A program made the position numbers and the translations under genes. Below are positions 1-8,126 of a stretch of DNA of 64,000 bases, in pieces. The notes below the pieces were generated by a model that saw only the letters and a list, made by a program, of their open reading frames with translations, did no database searches and was not told the DNA's origin. The stretch is taken from positions 124,001 to 188,000 of the forward strand of contig NZ_JAGZSD010000001.1 of assembly GCF_018381315.1 (NCBI RefSeq). The letters are read 5' to 3'. The number at the start of each line of letters is the position of its first letter. Position 1 is the stretch's first letter. Origin of the DNA: Anaerostipes sp. Its GTDB lineage: Bacteria > Bacillota > Clostridia > Lachnospirales > Lachnospiraceae.

Positions 1-35
1 CGGATTTGATTGTCACTGATTCGTTCTATCTTCAT
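1..35 (-). CDS. MecA-like adaptor protein, first 11 codons only
   Basis: Reading the minus strand from 35, an ATG opens MKIERISDNQI and runs off the window edge. This resembles the N-terminus of MecA/YpbH-type ClpC adaptor proteins of Lachnospiraceae. A Shine-Dalgarno-like GGGAGTG lies just upstream (about 41-48) and a TATAAT-type -10 (complement of 58-63) sits at a suitable distance. The family call rests on eleven residues only. Confidence 0.4.
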   Translation of the reverse strand, partial: MKIERISDNQI

Positions 36-128
36 AGTCATCACTCCCTTACTTTATATTATAGTATAGTATCAGATTGCATATGTGTAAAGTGTTTCTG
101 AATAACTTACAAAAATATACAATAATAC

Positions 129-157
129 TTGAAATTATTTACAGAATTTGTTATGAT
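129..157 (+). promoter_or_regulatory. Sigma-A type promoter
   Basis: TTGAAA at 129-134 and TATGAT at 152-157 are separated by exactly 17 bases. It points at the small ORF at 295 and implies a leader of about 130 bases containing a hairpin at 211-228 (CATTGCC, TTTC loop, GGCAATG). Confidence 0.55.
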
Positions 158-294
158 GAATTTACAGCATATGGAAAAGAGCTCTTTATTATGCTGAGGC
201 GCCGTATCTTCATTGCCTTTCGGCAATGTCTGGAATTTATATATCATAGCACTTTTCTGGCTCATTTCACAAGCAATTCAGAATGGAGATTATC

Positions 295-492
295 ATGGGA
301 CATCGCAGTGATTTATTGGATTATTTAGAACTTGGATTGGCAGTCCAGGTCGATGGAATACCCGTAGACAGCAGCAACCAGGAACAGATGGATCTTATGC
401 TCAGGGAAGATGATTCCTACATGAAAGACTTCATTGATGATGAGAAAGGGGAGATCTGTGCCGTCTACTATCAAAAAGTAACCAATCATTAA
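295..492 (+). CDS. Small hypothetical acidic protein
   Basis: The product is a 65-residue acidic protein starting MGHRSDLL. I do not recognise the family. The start at 295 is preferred over the in-frame ATG at 283 because GGAGA at 286-290 lies at proper spacing before it and overlaps the upstream ATG. There is no signal peptide or membrane segment. The composition (many Asp/Glu, one pair of aromatic residues near the end) suggests a soluble regulatory or structural protein. It stands alone between the divergent MecA-like start and the convergent amidase gene. A promoter at 129-157 and a structured leader support expression. Confidence 0.5.
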   Translation: MGHRSDLLDYLELGLAVQVDGIPVDSSNQEQMDLMLREDDSYMKDFIDDEKGEICAVYYQKVTNH

Positions 493-537
493 ATAATGCG
501 TCATCTATACCAATAGTATCTCAATTAAGCCAAGGGA

Positions 538-1224
538 TTATTTCTCTTGGCTTAAATAGGATTGAATTCCCTTATAGATGGCCTGAGCAGCCTTTTCCTG
601 ATAGTTTTTATCCTGAAGCTGCTGTTTTTCTGCCTCATTGCTTAAAAAACCGCATTCTGCGATGACAGTCACATACGGATTGTCTCTGAGCAGAAAGTAA
701 TCGCTATTGGCTTTTGCCACCCGGTGATTGCCGGGATCCAGATTTTCTACAAGCGAACTCTGGAGACAGTCAGCAAGCTGTTTCCCTTTTTGGGAGCCTT
801 GATAGTAAAATACCTGTGCACCATGTACATCACCGCTTGGATAACTGTTTTGATGAATGCTCACGACCAGGACTGGTTCAGCATCAAATATGATCTGTTT
901 GCGGTTGGAAAGATCGGATACTTTTACATTGGTGGTGCTGGTGGCCAGATTGTAGTCACCGTCCCTGGTCATCTTTACCTTGAATTTTTCCTTCTCCAAA
1001 ATTGTTTTTAATTTTTTTGAGATGGACAGGTTTATATCCTTTTCCAGTACATTGCCGCTGCCGACCTTTCCGGGATCATTGCCGCCGTGGCCGGGATCAA
1101 TGATAATGACATTCTGCCTGCCGATGGTTTGATTTACAAAGATCGGAAGCGTGATGGATGAGATATAGAGCAGAACCACAATACAGAAAACAGCAACTCC
1201 TAAAAGTTGTTTGCGATATTTCAT
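538..1224 (-). CDS. cwlD: N-acetylmuramoyl-L-alanine amidase, CwlD type
   Basis: The 228-residue protein has one N-terminal membrane/signal segment (about residues 7-30) followed by an Amidase_3 domain. The zinc ligands are visible as H46 (DPGHGG), E61 and H124 (SIHQ), and the catalytic glutamate as E190 in AECGFLSN. The family cleaves the lactoyl-alanine bond of peptidoglycan. The length and single-domain design match CwlD, which with PdaA makes muramic-delta-lactam in spore cortex, and other sporulation genes in the window fit that role. A vegetative amidase of the same fold cannot be excluded. It stands alone, convergent with the small ORF. Confidence 0.75.
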   Translation of the reverse strand: MKYRKQLLGVAVFCIVVLLYISSITLPIFVNQTIGRQNVIIIDPGHGGNDPGKVGSGNVLEKDINLSISKKLKTILEKEKFKVKMTRDGDYNLATSTTNVKVSDLSNRKQIIFDAEPVLVVSIHQNSYPSGDVHGAQVFYYQGSQKGKQLADCLQSSLVENLDPGNHRVAKANSDYFLLRDNPYVTVIAECGFLSNEAEKQQLQDKNYQEKAAQAIYKGIQSYLSQEK

Positions 1225-1389
1225 TTAAAGACCTCAGGACTTTTGTAATATTATATTCATTGCAGGGCACGTTTTATGTATGACATTTTGACCAGTTCTC
1301 CGGCGGCCCGTTCGGAACTCACTTCGTTCAAACAGCCTCACTGCGCTTTGCGCACCGCCTCCAAATTTTTTCTTCACTATGGCATGTTG
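1225..1389. other. Intergenic region, inverted-repeat rich
   Basis: About 165 bases between cwlD and the symporter gene. The stretch 1298-1385 carries short complementary blocks (for example TGCGCTTTGCGCA around 1334-1346) of the kind seen in dispersed intergenic repeats. No ORF, and only one copy of the element is seen here, so the repeat call is weak. Confidence 0.25.
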
Positions 1390-2817
1390 TCACCTTCGGG
1401 TTAGGTAGTCGTTTGTCATTTTGATTACCTGGCCTGACAGCAGGGTGATGGAGATCAGGTTTGGGACGGCCATTAATCCGTTGAAGGTATCGGAAAGATT
1501 CCATACAAAGGAAAGGTGAAGGATCGATCCCAGAAATATAAAATATAAAAATACGAGTTTGTAATTGGTCACGGCTCTTTTTCCGAAGAGGTAGGCCACG
1601 GCTGTTTCTCCGTAAAAGGACCAGCCGATCAAAGTTGAAAATGCAAAGAAAACGATGGCGATGGCAACAAAGGCAGCGCCCCAGGGCCCGAAAACTGTGG
1701 AGAATGCCGCGCTGGTCAGGGGCACTCCGTTAAGCAGGGAATCAAAATGGGCGGTAGTTCCCTGAACTGCATCAAGAGCCATGGCATTCAGATAAGTGCT
1801 TTCTGCATAGACGCCGGAGGTGAGAATTGTAAGTGCTGTAATCGTACACATGACAACAGTGTCGGTAAATACTTCAAAGATTCCCCACATGCCCTGGACA
1901 ACAGGTTCTTTTGTATCAGAGTTTGTATGTACGGTAACAGAGCTTCCAAGCCCGGCTTCATTAGAAAACACTCCCCTGGAGATTCCTTTTTTCATGGCAG
2001 CAGTGATTCCATAGCCCAGCACCCCTCCTCCGGCAGCTTTTGGGGAGAAGGCTCCGTGAAAGATGGAATGGAATGCGGACGGAAGCTGGTCTATGTGGAC
2101 AACAATAATGATGATACAGCCGAGTGTGAATAAAGCTGCCATGACCGGTATCACTTTTTCTGTGACACTGGCGATCCGTTTAATGCCGCCCATAATAACA
2201 AATCCCACCAAAAAAAGACCTGCAAGCCCGGTGATAACAGGGGAAATAGAAAAGGTAGCAGAGAGAGCAGATGACATAGAGTTTGCCTGTGCCATATTTC
2301 CGATTCCAAGGGAAGCCAGTATACAAAACATTGCGAACAGGGAAGCCAGCCATTTTGAGTGCAGGCCCCGTTCCATATAGACCATGGCGCCGCCGGCCCA
2401 ATTTCCGTTTTTATCTTTGTAGCGGTATTTCATGCCCAAAGTTACTTCTGCATAGTGGGTCATCATACCCAGTACCGAAGAAATCCACATCCAAAAGACA
2501 GCTCCTGGCCCTCCGGCAGTGATGGCGGTGGCAACCCCGGCTATATTTCCGGTGCCAAGGGTCCCTGCCAGAGCGGTACAGAGAGACTGGAACTGGGAGA
2601 TGGAGGCAGAATCCTTAGTTTTGCGTACTTCAGATTTTCTGAAAGAAGACAGAAAGGTGGAAGAGAACCAGAGCCGAAAGTGCCTCAGCTGAAAGAAATT
2701 GGTCCGAAATGTAAACATCAGGCCGATGCCAAGAAAGCAGGCAAGCATGGGTGTTCCCCATATAAAGGAATTTAATGCACTGTTCAGCCGGCTGATCAGA
2801 GAAAAAATTTGTTCCAT
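1390..2817 (-). CDS. Amino acid carrier protein (AGCS family, Na+:alanine/glycine symporter)
   Basis: The 475-residue polytopic membrane protein carries the family signature GTGNIAGVATAI near residue 90 and the conserved stretch RGVFSNEAGLGS near residue 285. The length and about ten hydrophobic segments match AGCS members such as AlsT/DagA, which take up alanine or glycine with sodium. Sodium coupling fits the sodium-type ATP synthase encoded at 5,253-12,347. The gene is monocistronic, divergent from sua5. The exact substrate cannot be read from sequence. Confidence 0.88.
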   Translation of the reverse strand: MEQIFSLISRLNSALNSFIWGTPMLACFLGIGLMFTFRTNFFQLRHFRLWFSSTFLSSFRKSEVRKTKDSASISQFQSLCTALAGTLGTGNIAGVATAITAGGPGAVFWMWISSVLGMMTHYAEVTLGMKYRYKDKNGNWAGGAMVYMERGLHSKWLASLFAMFCILASLGIGNMAQANSMSSALSATFSISPVITGLAGLFLVGFVIMGGIKRIASVTEKVIPVMAALFTLGCIIIIVVHIDQLPSAFHSIFHGAFSPKAAGGGVLGYGITAAMKKGISRGVFSNEAGLGSSVTVHTNSDTKEPVVQGMWGIFEVFTDTVVMCTITALTILTSGVYAESTYLNAMALDAVQGTTAHFDSLLNGVPLTSAAFSTVFGPWGAAFVAIAIVFFAFSTLIGWSFYGETAVAYLFGKRAVTNYKLVFLYFIFLGSILHLSFVWNLSDTFNGLMAVPNLISITLLSGQVIKMTNDYLTRR

Positions 2818-3036
2818 ATGTAAAATCTCTTTCCGGTAATTAAAGCATTATATTCGGTCAGGCAATAGATTTATGAATGATTCACTTCTATATTAAACGA
2901 TGCCAGGATGAAAAGGTCATAAAATGCAGCAAAGAATACATTCAGAATGAGCCCGGGAAGCTGCTGCTTTATTTTTTTAAAAAAGTTTGTTATACTAATT
3001 ACCAATGGGGTTTTCTCTATAAGAAGGATGGGAATT

Positions 3037-4083
3037 ATGAATACGATTGTGAGAAACGTTGAAAATACTGACAATAAAGAAGCGGTCCATGAGGCGGCAG
3101 AACTTCTCAGACAGGGAGAACTTGTAGCTTTTCCCACAGAAACTGTCTACGGGCTGGGAGGCAGCGGCTGGATGGACGATGCTGCTGACAAGATCTATGA
3201 GGCAAAAGGGAGACCATCCGACAATCCTCTGATTCTGCATATCGGAAGCATGGACTTGATTTACGAGATTGCGTCCTACATACCGGAACTGGCCCGCAAA
3301 GCTATGGATGCTTTCTGGCCCGGTCCGCTGACTGTGATTTTACCGAAAAGTGACAAAGTTGGATACCGTGTAACAGGAGGTCTGGATTCTGTGGCTGTCC
3401 GTATGCCCAGCCACCCGGTTGCTTTAGCTCTGCTTAAAGAGGCAGGGATTCCTGTGGCAGCGCCCAGTGCGAACACTTCAGGAAGGCCCAGTCCCACAGA
3501 GGCTGAGCATGTAGTTGAGGACCTGGACGGAAAGATCCCTATGATTTTAGACGGCGGAAAAGTAGATGTAGGCGTTGAATCGACAATCGTTGATTTTACC
3601 GGAGATGTGCCGGTGATCCTGAGACCTGGAAAAATTACAAAAGATGAACTGGAACAGATTCTTTCGACAGAGGTACTTCTGGGCTCTTTCGCGGTGAAAG
3701 AAGACGCAGTGCCGAAGGCACCCGGGATGAAGTATAAGCATTATGCACCGAAAGCCCAGCTGATCCTCGTTCTTGGAATGGATAGAGAAAAAGTTACAAA
3801 AGAGATAACAAAAAGGGTTCATGACTGCCGGAGCAAGGGTATGAGAACCGGAGTCATTGCCACGGAAGAGACAAAGGACGCCTATGATGCGGACGAAGTG
3901 ATTTCGGTGGGGAGCCGTAAACACATGGAGACGGTGACAGCAAATCTGTATCATGTACTGAGAGAGTTTGACCATAGAGATGTAGATATGATCTTTTCAG
4001 AAGGATTTGAGGGAGAAGAATATGAAGAGGCGGTGATGAACCGTTTGGCCAAAGCAGCGGGGCATCAGATGATCCGTGTTTAA
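3037..4083 (+). CDS. L-threonylcarbamoyladenylate synthase (Sua5/YwlC)
   Basis: The 348-residue protein makes threonylcarbamoyl-AMP, the activated intermediate for t6A modification of ANN-decoding tRNAs. The YrdC domain fills residues 10-200 (GELVAFPTETVYGLG and KGRPSDNPL are visible) and a Sua5 C-terminal domain follows from about 225 to 345 (APGMKYKHYAPKA). ATG 3037 is preferred to upstream in-frame starts because the YrdC fold starts right after it and an AAGGATGGG-like site precedes it. A TATACT -10 lies at 2991-2996. The gene order sua5 - ywlE-like - rpiB is common in Firmicutes. Confidence 0.9.
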   Translation: MNTIVRNVENTDNKEAVHEAAELLRQGELVAFPTETVYGLGGSGWMDDAADKIYEAKGRPSDNPLILHIGSMDLIYEIASYIPELARKAMDAFWPGPLTVILPKSDKVGYRVTGGLDSVAVRMPSHPVALALLKEAGIPVAAPSANTSGRPSPTEAEHVVEDLDGKIPMILDGGKVDVGVESTIVDFTGDVPVILRPGKITKDELEQILSTEVLLGSFAVKEDAVPKAPGMKYKHYAPKAQLILVLGMDREKVTKEITKRVHDCRSKGMRTGVIATEETKDAYDADEVISVGSRKHMETVTANLYHVLREFDHRDVDMIFSEGFEGEEYEEAVMNRLAKAAGHQMIRV

Positions 4084-4095
4084 AAGGAGATTAGT

Positions 4096-4977
4096 TTGAA
4101 AAAAATTATATTTGTTAGTACGAACAACACCTGCCGCAGTTTTATTGCGGAATCGGTGCTGCGGAAGTATTTAAAAGATGCCCACAGAAGAGATATCCAA
4201 GTGGTATCGAAAGGCTTGATTGTTTTATTTCCGGAGCCGGTACACACAAAAGCAGCAGACCTGGTCAGAAAAAGCGGGATCGAGATTGTAGATTTCAAGG
4301 CTTCCCAGCTTACACAGGAAGATGTGGAGACCAGTGACTTGATTCTTACCATGAATGATAAGCAGAAAGAAATGGTACTGGAAGACTATCATGGATATAA
4401 GGAAGTTGCCACCATCAATGAGTATGCCAACGATGAAGGTGCAGTCATCGATCCCTACGGAATGGATGACGAAGACTATGAGCATTGTTTTGTACAGATC
4501 ACACAGTTAATCCATAAAATATGGAACCAAAAGTTAGGAGGAAATGAAATGATAGGTATTGGAAGCGACCACGGCGGATATGCGCTGAAGCAGGCAGTTA
4601 TCAAGCATCTGGAGGAAAAGGGACATGCGGTGAAGGATTACGGATGCTATTCTGAGGAATCCTGTGACTATCCGGTGTATGCAAAAGCAGTGGCAGAGGG
4701 AATTCTGAAAGATGAAGTGAAACAGGGAATCCTGATCTGCGGAACAGGCATCGGTATCTCGATTACGGCCAACAAGATCAAGGGAATCCGTGCCGCGCTC
4801 TGCGGGGATACCTTCAGCGCCAGAGCTACAAGGGAACATAACAATGCCAATATTCTTGCGCTGGGGGCAAGAGTGACCGGAGAGGGACTGGCATTGGATA
4901 TTGTAGATACATTTCTGGAGACTAAGTTTTCCAATGATGAACGCCATATCCGCAGGATTCAGATGATCGAAGATTAA
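4096..4977 (+). CDS. LMW protein-phosphatase-like domain fused in frame to RpiB
   Basis: One uninterrupted 293-residue ORF joins two proteins that are normally separate. Residues 1-151 match low-molecular-weight phosphatases of the arginine-phosphatase type (YwlE), with general-acid motif DPYG near residue 118. The P-loop reads VSTNNTCRS where the family has V-C-x-G-N-x-C-R-S: the nucleophilic cysteine of C-x5-R is Ser8, encoded by AGT, and the usual Gly10 is Asn. A classical phosphatase reaction is therefore not expected. Residues 152-293 are RpiB, with its own internal Shine-Dalgarno. The TTG start at 4096 has AAAGGAGA before it. The long product may be a real fusion or an incidental loss of the ywlE stop codon. 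Confidence 0.7.
   Translation: MKKIIFVSTNNTCRSFIAESVLRKYLKDAHRRDIQVVSKGLIVLFPEPVHTKAADLVRKSGIEIVDFKASQLTQEDVETSDLILTMNDKQKEMVLEDYHGYKEVATINEYANDEGAVIDPYGMDDEDYEHCFVQITQLIHKIWNQKLGGNEMIGIGSDHGGYALKQAVIKHLEEKGHAVKDYGCYSEESCDYPVYAKAVAEGILKDEVKQGILICGTGIGISITANKIKGIRAALCGDTFSARATREHNNANILALGARVTGEGLALDIVDTFLETKFSNDERHIRRIQMIED
4549..4977 (+). CDS. rpiB: Ribose-5-phosphate isomerase B, internal start
   Basis: The RpiB part of the fused ORF has its own start: AGGAGG at 4536-4541, seven bases before ATG 4549. Translated from there it is a normal 142-residue RpiB/LacAB-family isomerase, interconverting ribose-5-phosphate and ribulose-5-phosphate. Family residues are present: the SDHGG motif near the N-terminus and the catalytic cysteine C64 in ILICGTGIG. 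The isolated form is probably the main functional product, with the fused form made by ribosomes that start at 4096. A hairpin terminator follows at 5000-5034. Confidence 0.8.
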   Translation: MIGIGSDHGGYALKQAVIKHLEEKGHAVKDYGCYSEESCDYPVYAKAVAEGILKDEVKQGILICGTGIGISITANKIKGIRAALCGDTFSARATREHNNANILALGARVTGEGLALDIVDTFLETKFSNDERHIRRIQMIED

Positions 4978-4999
4978 TTTTACTGATAAAATAATGTAG

Positions 5000-5034
5000 A
5001 AACGGCATCTTTTATTTTAAAGGGTGCCGTTTTT
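5000..5034 (+). terminator. Rho-independent terminator after rpiB
   Basis: Stem AAACGGCA at 5000-5007 pairs with TGCCGTTT at 5025-5032, followed by a T run. Confidence 0.75.
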
Positions 5035-5186
5035 CAATATTTAGGAAGGTTTGTTCTGATATAAAAAGAAGAGAGAATAAAAAACAGGTAATTATGGAAA
5101 AATACAGTATGACCTGTTCTGCCGGAAGGAGGCTTTGCCCAGATTTTGTTATTTGTCAGCGTAAGTGTGCATAGAGGTTTTTTTTG

Positions 5187-5215
5187 TAGCAATAATATCT
5201 TATGGATGATATAAT
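5187..5215 (+). promoter_or_regulatory. Probable atp operon promoter
   Basis: A perfect TATAAT at 5210-5215 lies 38 bases before the first operon start. The -35 at 17-base spacing (TAGCAA, 5187-5192) is poor, so only the -10 is convincing. Confidence 0.4.
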
Positions 5216-5252
5216 TACTAAGTGTGAGTAGAAACTTTTGAAGGAGGTCTTT

Positions 5253-5489
5253 ATGAAGATCAATAGGGACATTGTGCGTTCGTTATCTTTGATAACTCAG
5301 TTGGGAATCACCATATTGACATCGGTATTCCTGTGCATGTTTTTGGGTCTTTGGCTGGACCGGAAGTTTTCTACCCATTTTTTTATTCCTTTCTTAATTC
5401 TGGGCGTCGGAGGAGGATTAAGCGGTGCCTGGAAACTCATAAGGAATGTCAGCCAAGACGAGGAGGATAACGATGATAAAAGAGATTAA
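5253..5489 (+). CDS. AtpZ/AtpI-type ATP synthase accessory membrane protein
   Basis: A 78-residue protein with two membrane helices (about residues 12-32 and 43-62) and an acidic, lysine-rich tail. It matches the small AtpZ-like family at the head of atp operons, proposed to help assemble the c ring or carry divalent cations. The ATG at 5253 is chosen because AAGGAGGT at 5241-5248 precedes it; the in-frame TTG further upstream lies before the ribosome-binding site. It overlaps the next gene by 17 bases, implying translational coupling. Confidence 0.75.
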   Translation: MKINRDIVRSLSLITQLGITILTSVFLCMFLGLWLDRKFSTHFFIPFLILGVGGGLSGAWKLIRNVSQDEEDNDDKRD

Positions 5490-5904
5490 AGAAATCAATC
5501 CTGTCCTTTTGGAATTGCTGGCTGGACTAGGGATTTACGGTGCAGCGGCCGGGACAGCCGGCATGGTCACATCGGGAGGTTCTGTATATTTTCTCGGCGG
5601 GATCCTTGCAGGCCTGTTTCTTGCGGTCTGTCTGGTTCTGAATATGTATCTGACCATTGACACTGCATTGGATCTGGATCCTGAATCTGCAAATAAGTAT
5701 ATGGTCCGCCGGACACTGGTCCGCAAATTTTTAACTGTTTTTGTGGCAGCGGTGGGAATTAAGATCCATATGCTTGCGTTTTCTGGAATCATACTGGGAG
5801 TTTTGGGGATCAAGATTGCAGCATATCTGCAGCCGATGATCCACGGCCGGATATCGGGAGGAAGATCCGGCAGCAGTAAAGAAGTAAAAAGGAGAATTTA
5901 TTAA
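5473..5904 (+). CDS. atpI: ATP synthase subunit I (AtpI)
   Basis: A 143-residue membrane protein with four hydrophobic segments arranged as two hairpins, the usual layout of AtpI. The family assists c-ring assembly and is not part of the finished enzyme. ATG 5473 follows AGGAGG at 5461-5466, all inside the end of the preceding gene. The tail is basic and glycine/serine rich. It ends 15 bases before atpB. The position between atpZ and atpB is the main support, since AtpI sequences diverge widely. Confidence 0.7.
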   Translation: MIKEIKEINPVLLELLAGLGIYGAAAGTAGMVTSGGSVYFLGGILAGLFLAVCLVLNMYLTIDTALDLDPESANKYMVRRTLVRKFLTVFVAAVGIKIHMLAFSGIILGVLGIKIAAYLQPMIHGRISGGRSGSSKEVKRRIY

Positions 5905-5919
5905 AAAGGAGGGTATGCT

Positions 5920-6648
5920 ATGGGAATGATTCAGGCCCCCATGCTGGCTGCCGCATCAGGAAATGATGTGGACTTCATGGTACACGGGCTGATACCATTG
6001 AATTTTTTCGGGCATAAGGTATGGATCACCACCACTCATGTGACAACTCTGATTGTCATGATCTTTATCATGGTTCTGGCATTAGTTGCAAGGCGCAGTA
6101 TCATGAAAGATTATGAGAAGCCCAGCGGTCTTGCAAACGCCGTGGAGCTGGTGGTAGAGATGCTGGATAAGCTGGTAAAGAGCACCATGGGAAAACACTG
6201 GAGGCCGTTTGCCAACTATATCGGCAGCATCATGTTCTTTATCTTTATTTCCAACACATCCGGGCTGTTCGGGCTTAGGGCGCCGACGGCTGATTATGGG
6301 ACGACCTTATCCCTTGCGCTGATCACGTTTGTCATGATTCAGTACAGCGCTTTCAAGACGAGGAAATTCCGTATGTTTACGGATCTGTTCCAGCCGATCC
6401 CGGTGCTGTTCCCGGTGAATGTCATCGGAGAATTTGCAACACCGGTTTCACTGTCACTTCGTTTGTTCGGAAACATTATGGCAGGAACCATCATGCTTTC
6501 GCTGTGGTACGGCCTGCTTCCGATTTTTGCGAAGCTGGGGGTGCCGGCATTTCTGCATGTATATTTTGACTTGTTTTCCGGTGCCATCCAAACCTTTGTG
6601 TTTGCCATGCTGACTATGACATTTATCGCTGATAAGAGGAATGCATAG
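5920..6648 (+). CDS. atpB: ATP synthase F0 subunit a
   Basis: The 242-residue membrane subunit forms the ion half-channels beside the c ring. The conserved fourth helix contains SLSLRLFGNIMAG, whose arginine releases the ion from the c-subunit glutamate. The last helix (IQTFVFAMLTMTFI) also matches the family. AGGAGGG precedes the ATG. It is the third gene of the atp operon, followed by atpE after 61 bases. Confidence 0.95.
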   Translation: MGMIQAPMLAAASGNDVDFMVHGLIPLNFFGHKVWITTTHVTTLIVMIFIMVLALVARRSIMKDYEKPSGLANAVELVVEMLDKLVKSTMGKHWRPFANYIGSIMFFIFISNTSGLFGLRAPTADYGTTLSLALITFVMIQYSAFKTRKFRMFTDLFQPIPVLFPVNVIGEFATPVSLSLRLFGNIMAGTIMLSLWYGLLPIFAKLGVPAFLHVYFDLFSGAIQTFVFAMLTMTFIADKRNA

Positions 6649-6709
6649 TCCGGAAAGAACGATCAAGAGTAATCGAAAAGAATAATTTTATTTTTAGGAG
6701 GATTTTCTT

Positions 6710-6973
6710 ATGAATATTTCAAGTGAAGCATTTGTATTAGGTTGTTCAGCAATCGGAGCGGGCCTTGCGCTGATCGCAGGTATCGGGCCTGGTGTAGGAC
6801 AGGGATATGCAGCAGGACAGGGTGCTGCAGCTGTGGGACGCAATCCAGGGGCAAAAGGTGATATCATGTCCACCATGCTTCTCGGACAGGCAGTTGCCGA
6901 GACTACAGGTCTCTACGGTCTGGTTATCGGTTTGATTCTGTTATACGCAAACCCATTATTCGCTAAATTATAA
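6710..6973 (+). CDS. atpE: ATP synthase F0 subunit c, sodium-type
   Basis: The 87-residue two-helix proteolipid carries all residues known to coordinate sodium in the Ilyobacter tartaricus c ring: Q31, V62, E64, T65 (Ser in Ilyobacter), T66 and Y69. The motif GQAVAETTGLYGLV is almost the same as the Ilyobacter one. Proton-type c subunits lack this Gln and Ser/Thr pair. The enzyme is therefore predicted to be sodium-coupled. ATG 6710 follows TTAGGAGG. GC-rich mutually exclusive hairpins just after the stop may help give extra c-subunit mRNA. Confidence 0.95.
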   Translation: MNISSEAFVLGCSAIGAGLALIAGIGPGVGQGYAAGQGAAAVGRNPGAKGDIMSTMLLGQAVAETTGLYGLVIGLILLYANPLFAKL

Positions 6974-6974
6974 T

Positions 6975-7007
6975 CCGGCGGAAGAAGGCCGGCAGAAGGT
7001 AGCCGGC
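6975..7007 (+). other. Intercistronic hairpins after atpE
   Basis: Three blocks built on GCCGG (6975-6979, 6988-6993, 7002-7007) can form either of two overlapping hairpins. No T run follows, so it is not a terminator. A role in mRNA processing or stability of the c-subunit message is inference only. Confidence 0.35.
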
Positions 7008-7050
7008 AGCACATGACAAACCGGACAATTTAGGGAAAGGAGGACAGGAC

Positions 7051-7566
7051 GTGGACAGAATCTTTGGACTTGATATCCAGCTTGGATTTGATTTAATATG
7101 CCAGGCAATCGCAGTCTTTATCATGTTTGCTTTTTTATCTTATGTATTATTTGAGCCGGTCAGAAAGCTTTTAAATGACCGGAAAAATAAGATTGCAGAT
7201 GATCTGGATACAGCGGCAGCCGACAAAGAAGAGGCAGCCAGATTAAAAGCTGAGTATGAAGAAAAGATCAGGGATATAGAAAAAGAAGCCGATGAGATTT
7301 TAAGCCGGGCCAGGAAGAAAGCCCTGAAAAGGGAAGAGGAGATCGTTTCGGATGCCAGGCAGGAAGCCGCAAGGATCACTGAGCGGGCGGAAAATGAGAT
7401 CGCGCTGGAAAAGAAAAAGGTACGGGATCAGGTGAAACAGGAGATGATCCAGGTTGCAGTGGCTATGGCAGGAAAGATCATCACAGAAAAGATCGATCCG
7501 GCCGCACAGGATGCCCTTGTGGAAGAGACCTTAAAGGAGATGGGTGATCAGACATGGCGAAGCTAG
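7051..7566 (+). CDS. atpF: ATP synthase F0 subunit b
   Basis: The 171-residue stator subunit has one N-terminal membrane helix (about residues 12-32) and a long charged coiled coil (about 45-140) rich in Lys, Glu and Ala. It links the membrane sector to F1 through subunit delta. A GTG start is used, preceded by AAAGGAGG. The gene overlaps atpH by 13 bases, implying coupled translation. Confidence 0.93.
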   Translation: MDRIFGLDIQLGFDLICQAIAVFIMFAFLSYVLFEPVRKLLNDRKNKIADDLDTAAADKEEAARLKAEYEEKIRDIEKEADEILSRARKKALKREEEIVSDARQEAARITERAENEIALEKKKVRDQVKQEMIQVAVAMAGKIITEKIDPAAQDALVEETLKEMGDQTWRS

Positions 7567-8099
7567 TCAGCAAAACATATGGAGATGCCTATCTCTCTCT
7601 GGCAGAGGAGAGGAATACCCTCGATGCTGTCAAGGAGGAAGTCCTGGCTGTGCGCCAGGTGTTTTTGGAGAGCGGAGAGCTGAATCAGATGCTTTCTCAT
7701 CCCAAAATCGTAAAAGAAGAAAAAATGCGGATACTGGAGACAGCATTTAAAGGCAGGATTTCCGAGGACATGATGGGCTTTTTGTTGGTCATTGTGAAGA
7801 AGGACCGATACCGTGACATAATGTCGATTCTGGACTATATCATTGGCCAGATGAAGAAAAAAGAGGGGATAGGGAGCCTTAAGGTTGCCTCTGCCTTCAA
7901 ACTGTCCGAAGGGCAGAAAGCAGACATTGTGCATCGTATGAAAGAACTGACAGATTATCAGGAGTTTGAAGTGGATTATGAGGTGGATGAGAGCCTGATC
8001 GGAGGGCTTGTGCTGCGTCTTGAGGACAGAGTCATCGACAGTTCCATCCGGACGAAGCTTCAGACTATGGGAAGAAGTCTGTCAAAAATACAGTTGTGA
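7554..8099 (+). CDS. atpH: ATP synthase F1 subunit delta
   Basis: The 181-residue protein is the normal length for delta/OSCP, with an N-terminal helical domain and the conserved C-terminal motif DESLIGGLVLRLEDRVIDSS. It joins the b-subunit stalk to the top of the alpha/beta hexamer. The ATG lies inside the end of atpF, and the stop is 27 bases before atpA. Confidence 0.93.
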   Translation: MAKLVSKTYGDAYLSLAEERNTLDAVKEEVLAVRQVFLESGELNQMLSHPKIVKEEKMRILETAFKGRISEDMMGFLLVIVKKDRYRDIMSILDYIIGQMKKKEGIGSLKVASAFKLSEGQKADIVHRMKELTDYQEFEVDYEVDESLIGGLVLRLEDRVIDSSIRTKLQTMGRSLSKIQL

Positions 8100-8126
8100 T
8101 TATAGGCAAGGAGGCAAAAAAGCAAA

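Noticed and set aside
1298..1385. Possible REP-like dispersed repeat
   Set aside because: Only one copy in the window; short inverted blocks are too weak to call a family. Listed only as an intergenic region.
5094..5174. 26-codon cysteine-rich ORF (MEKYSMTCSAG...) before the atp operon
   Set aside because: No Shine-Dalgarno, no homology, and it lies in a promoter region.
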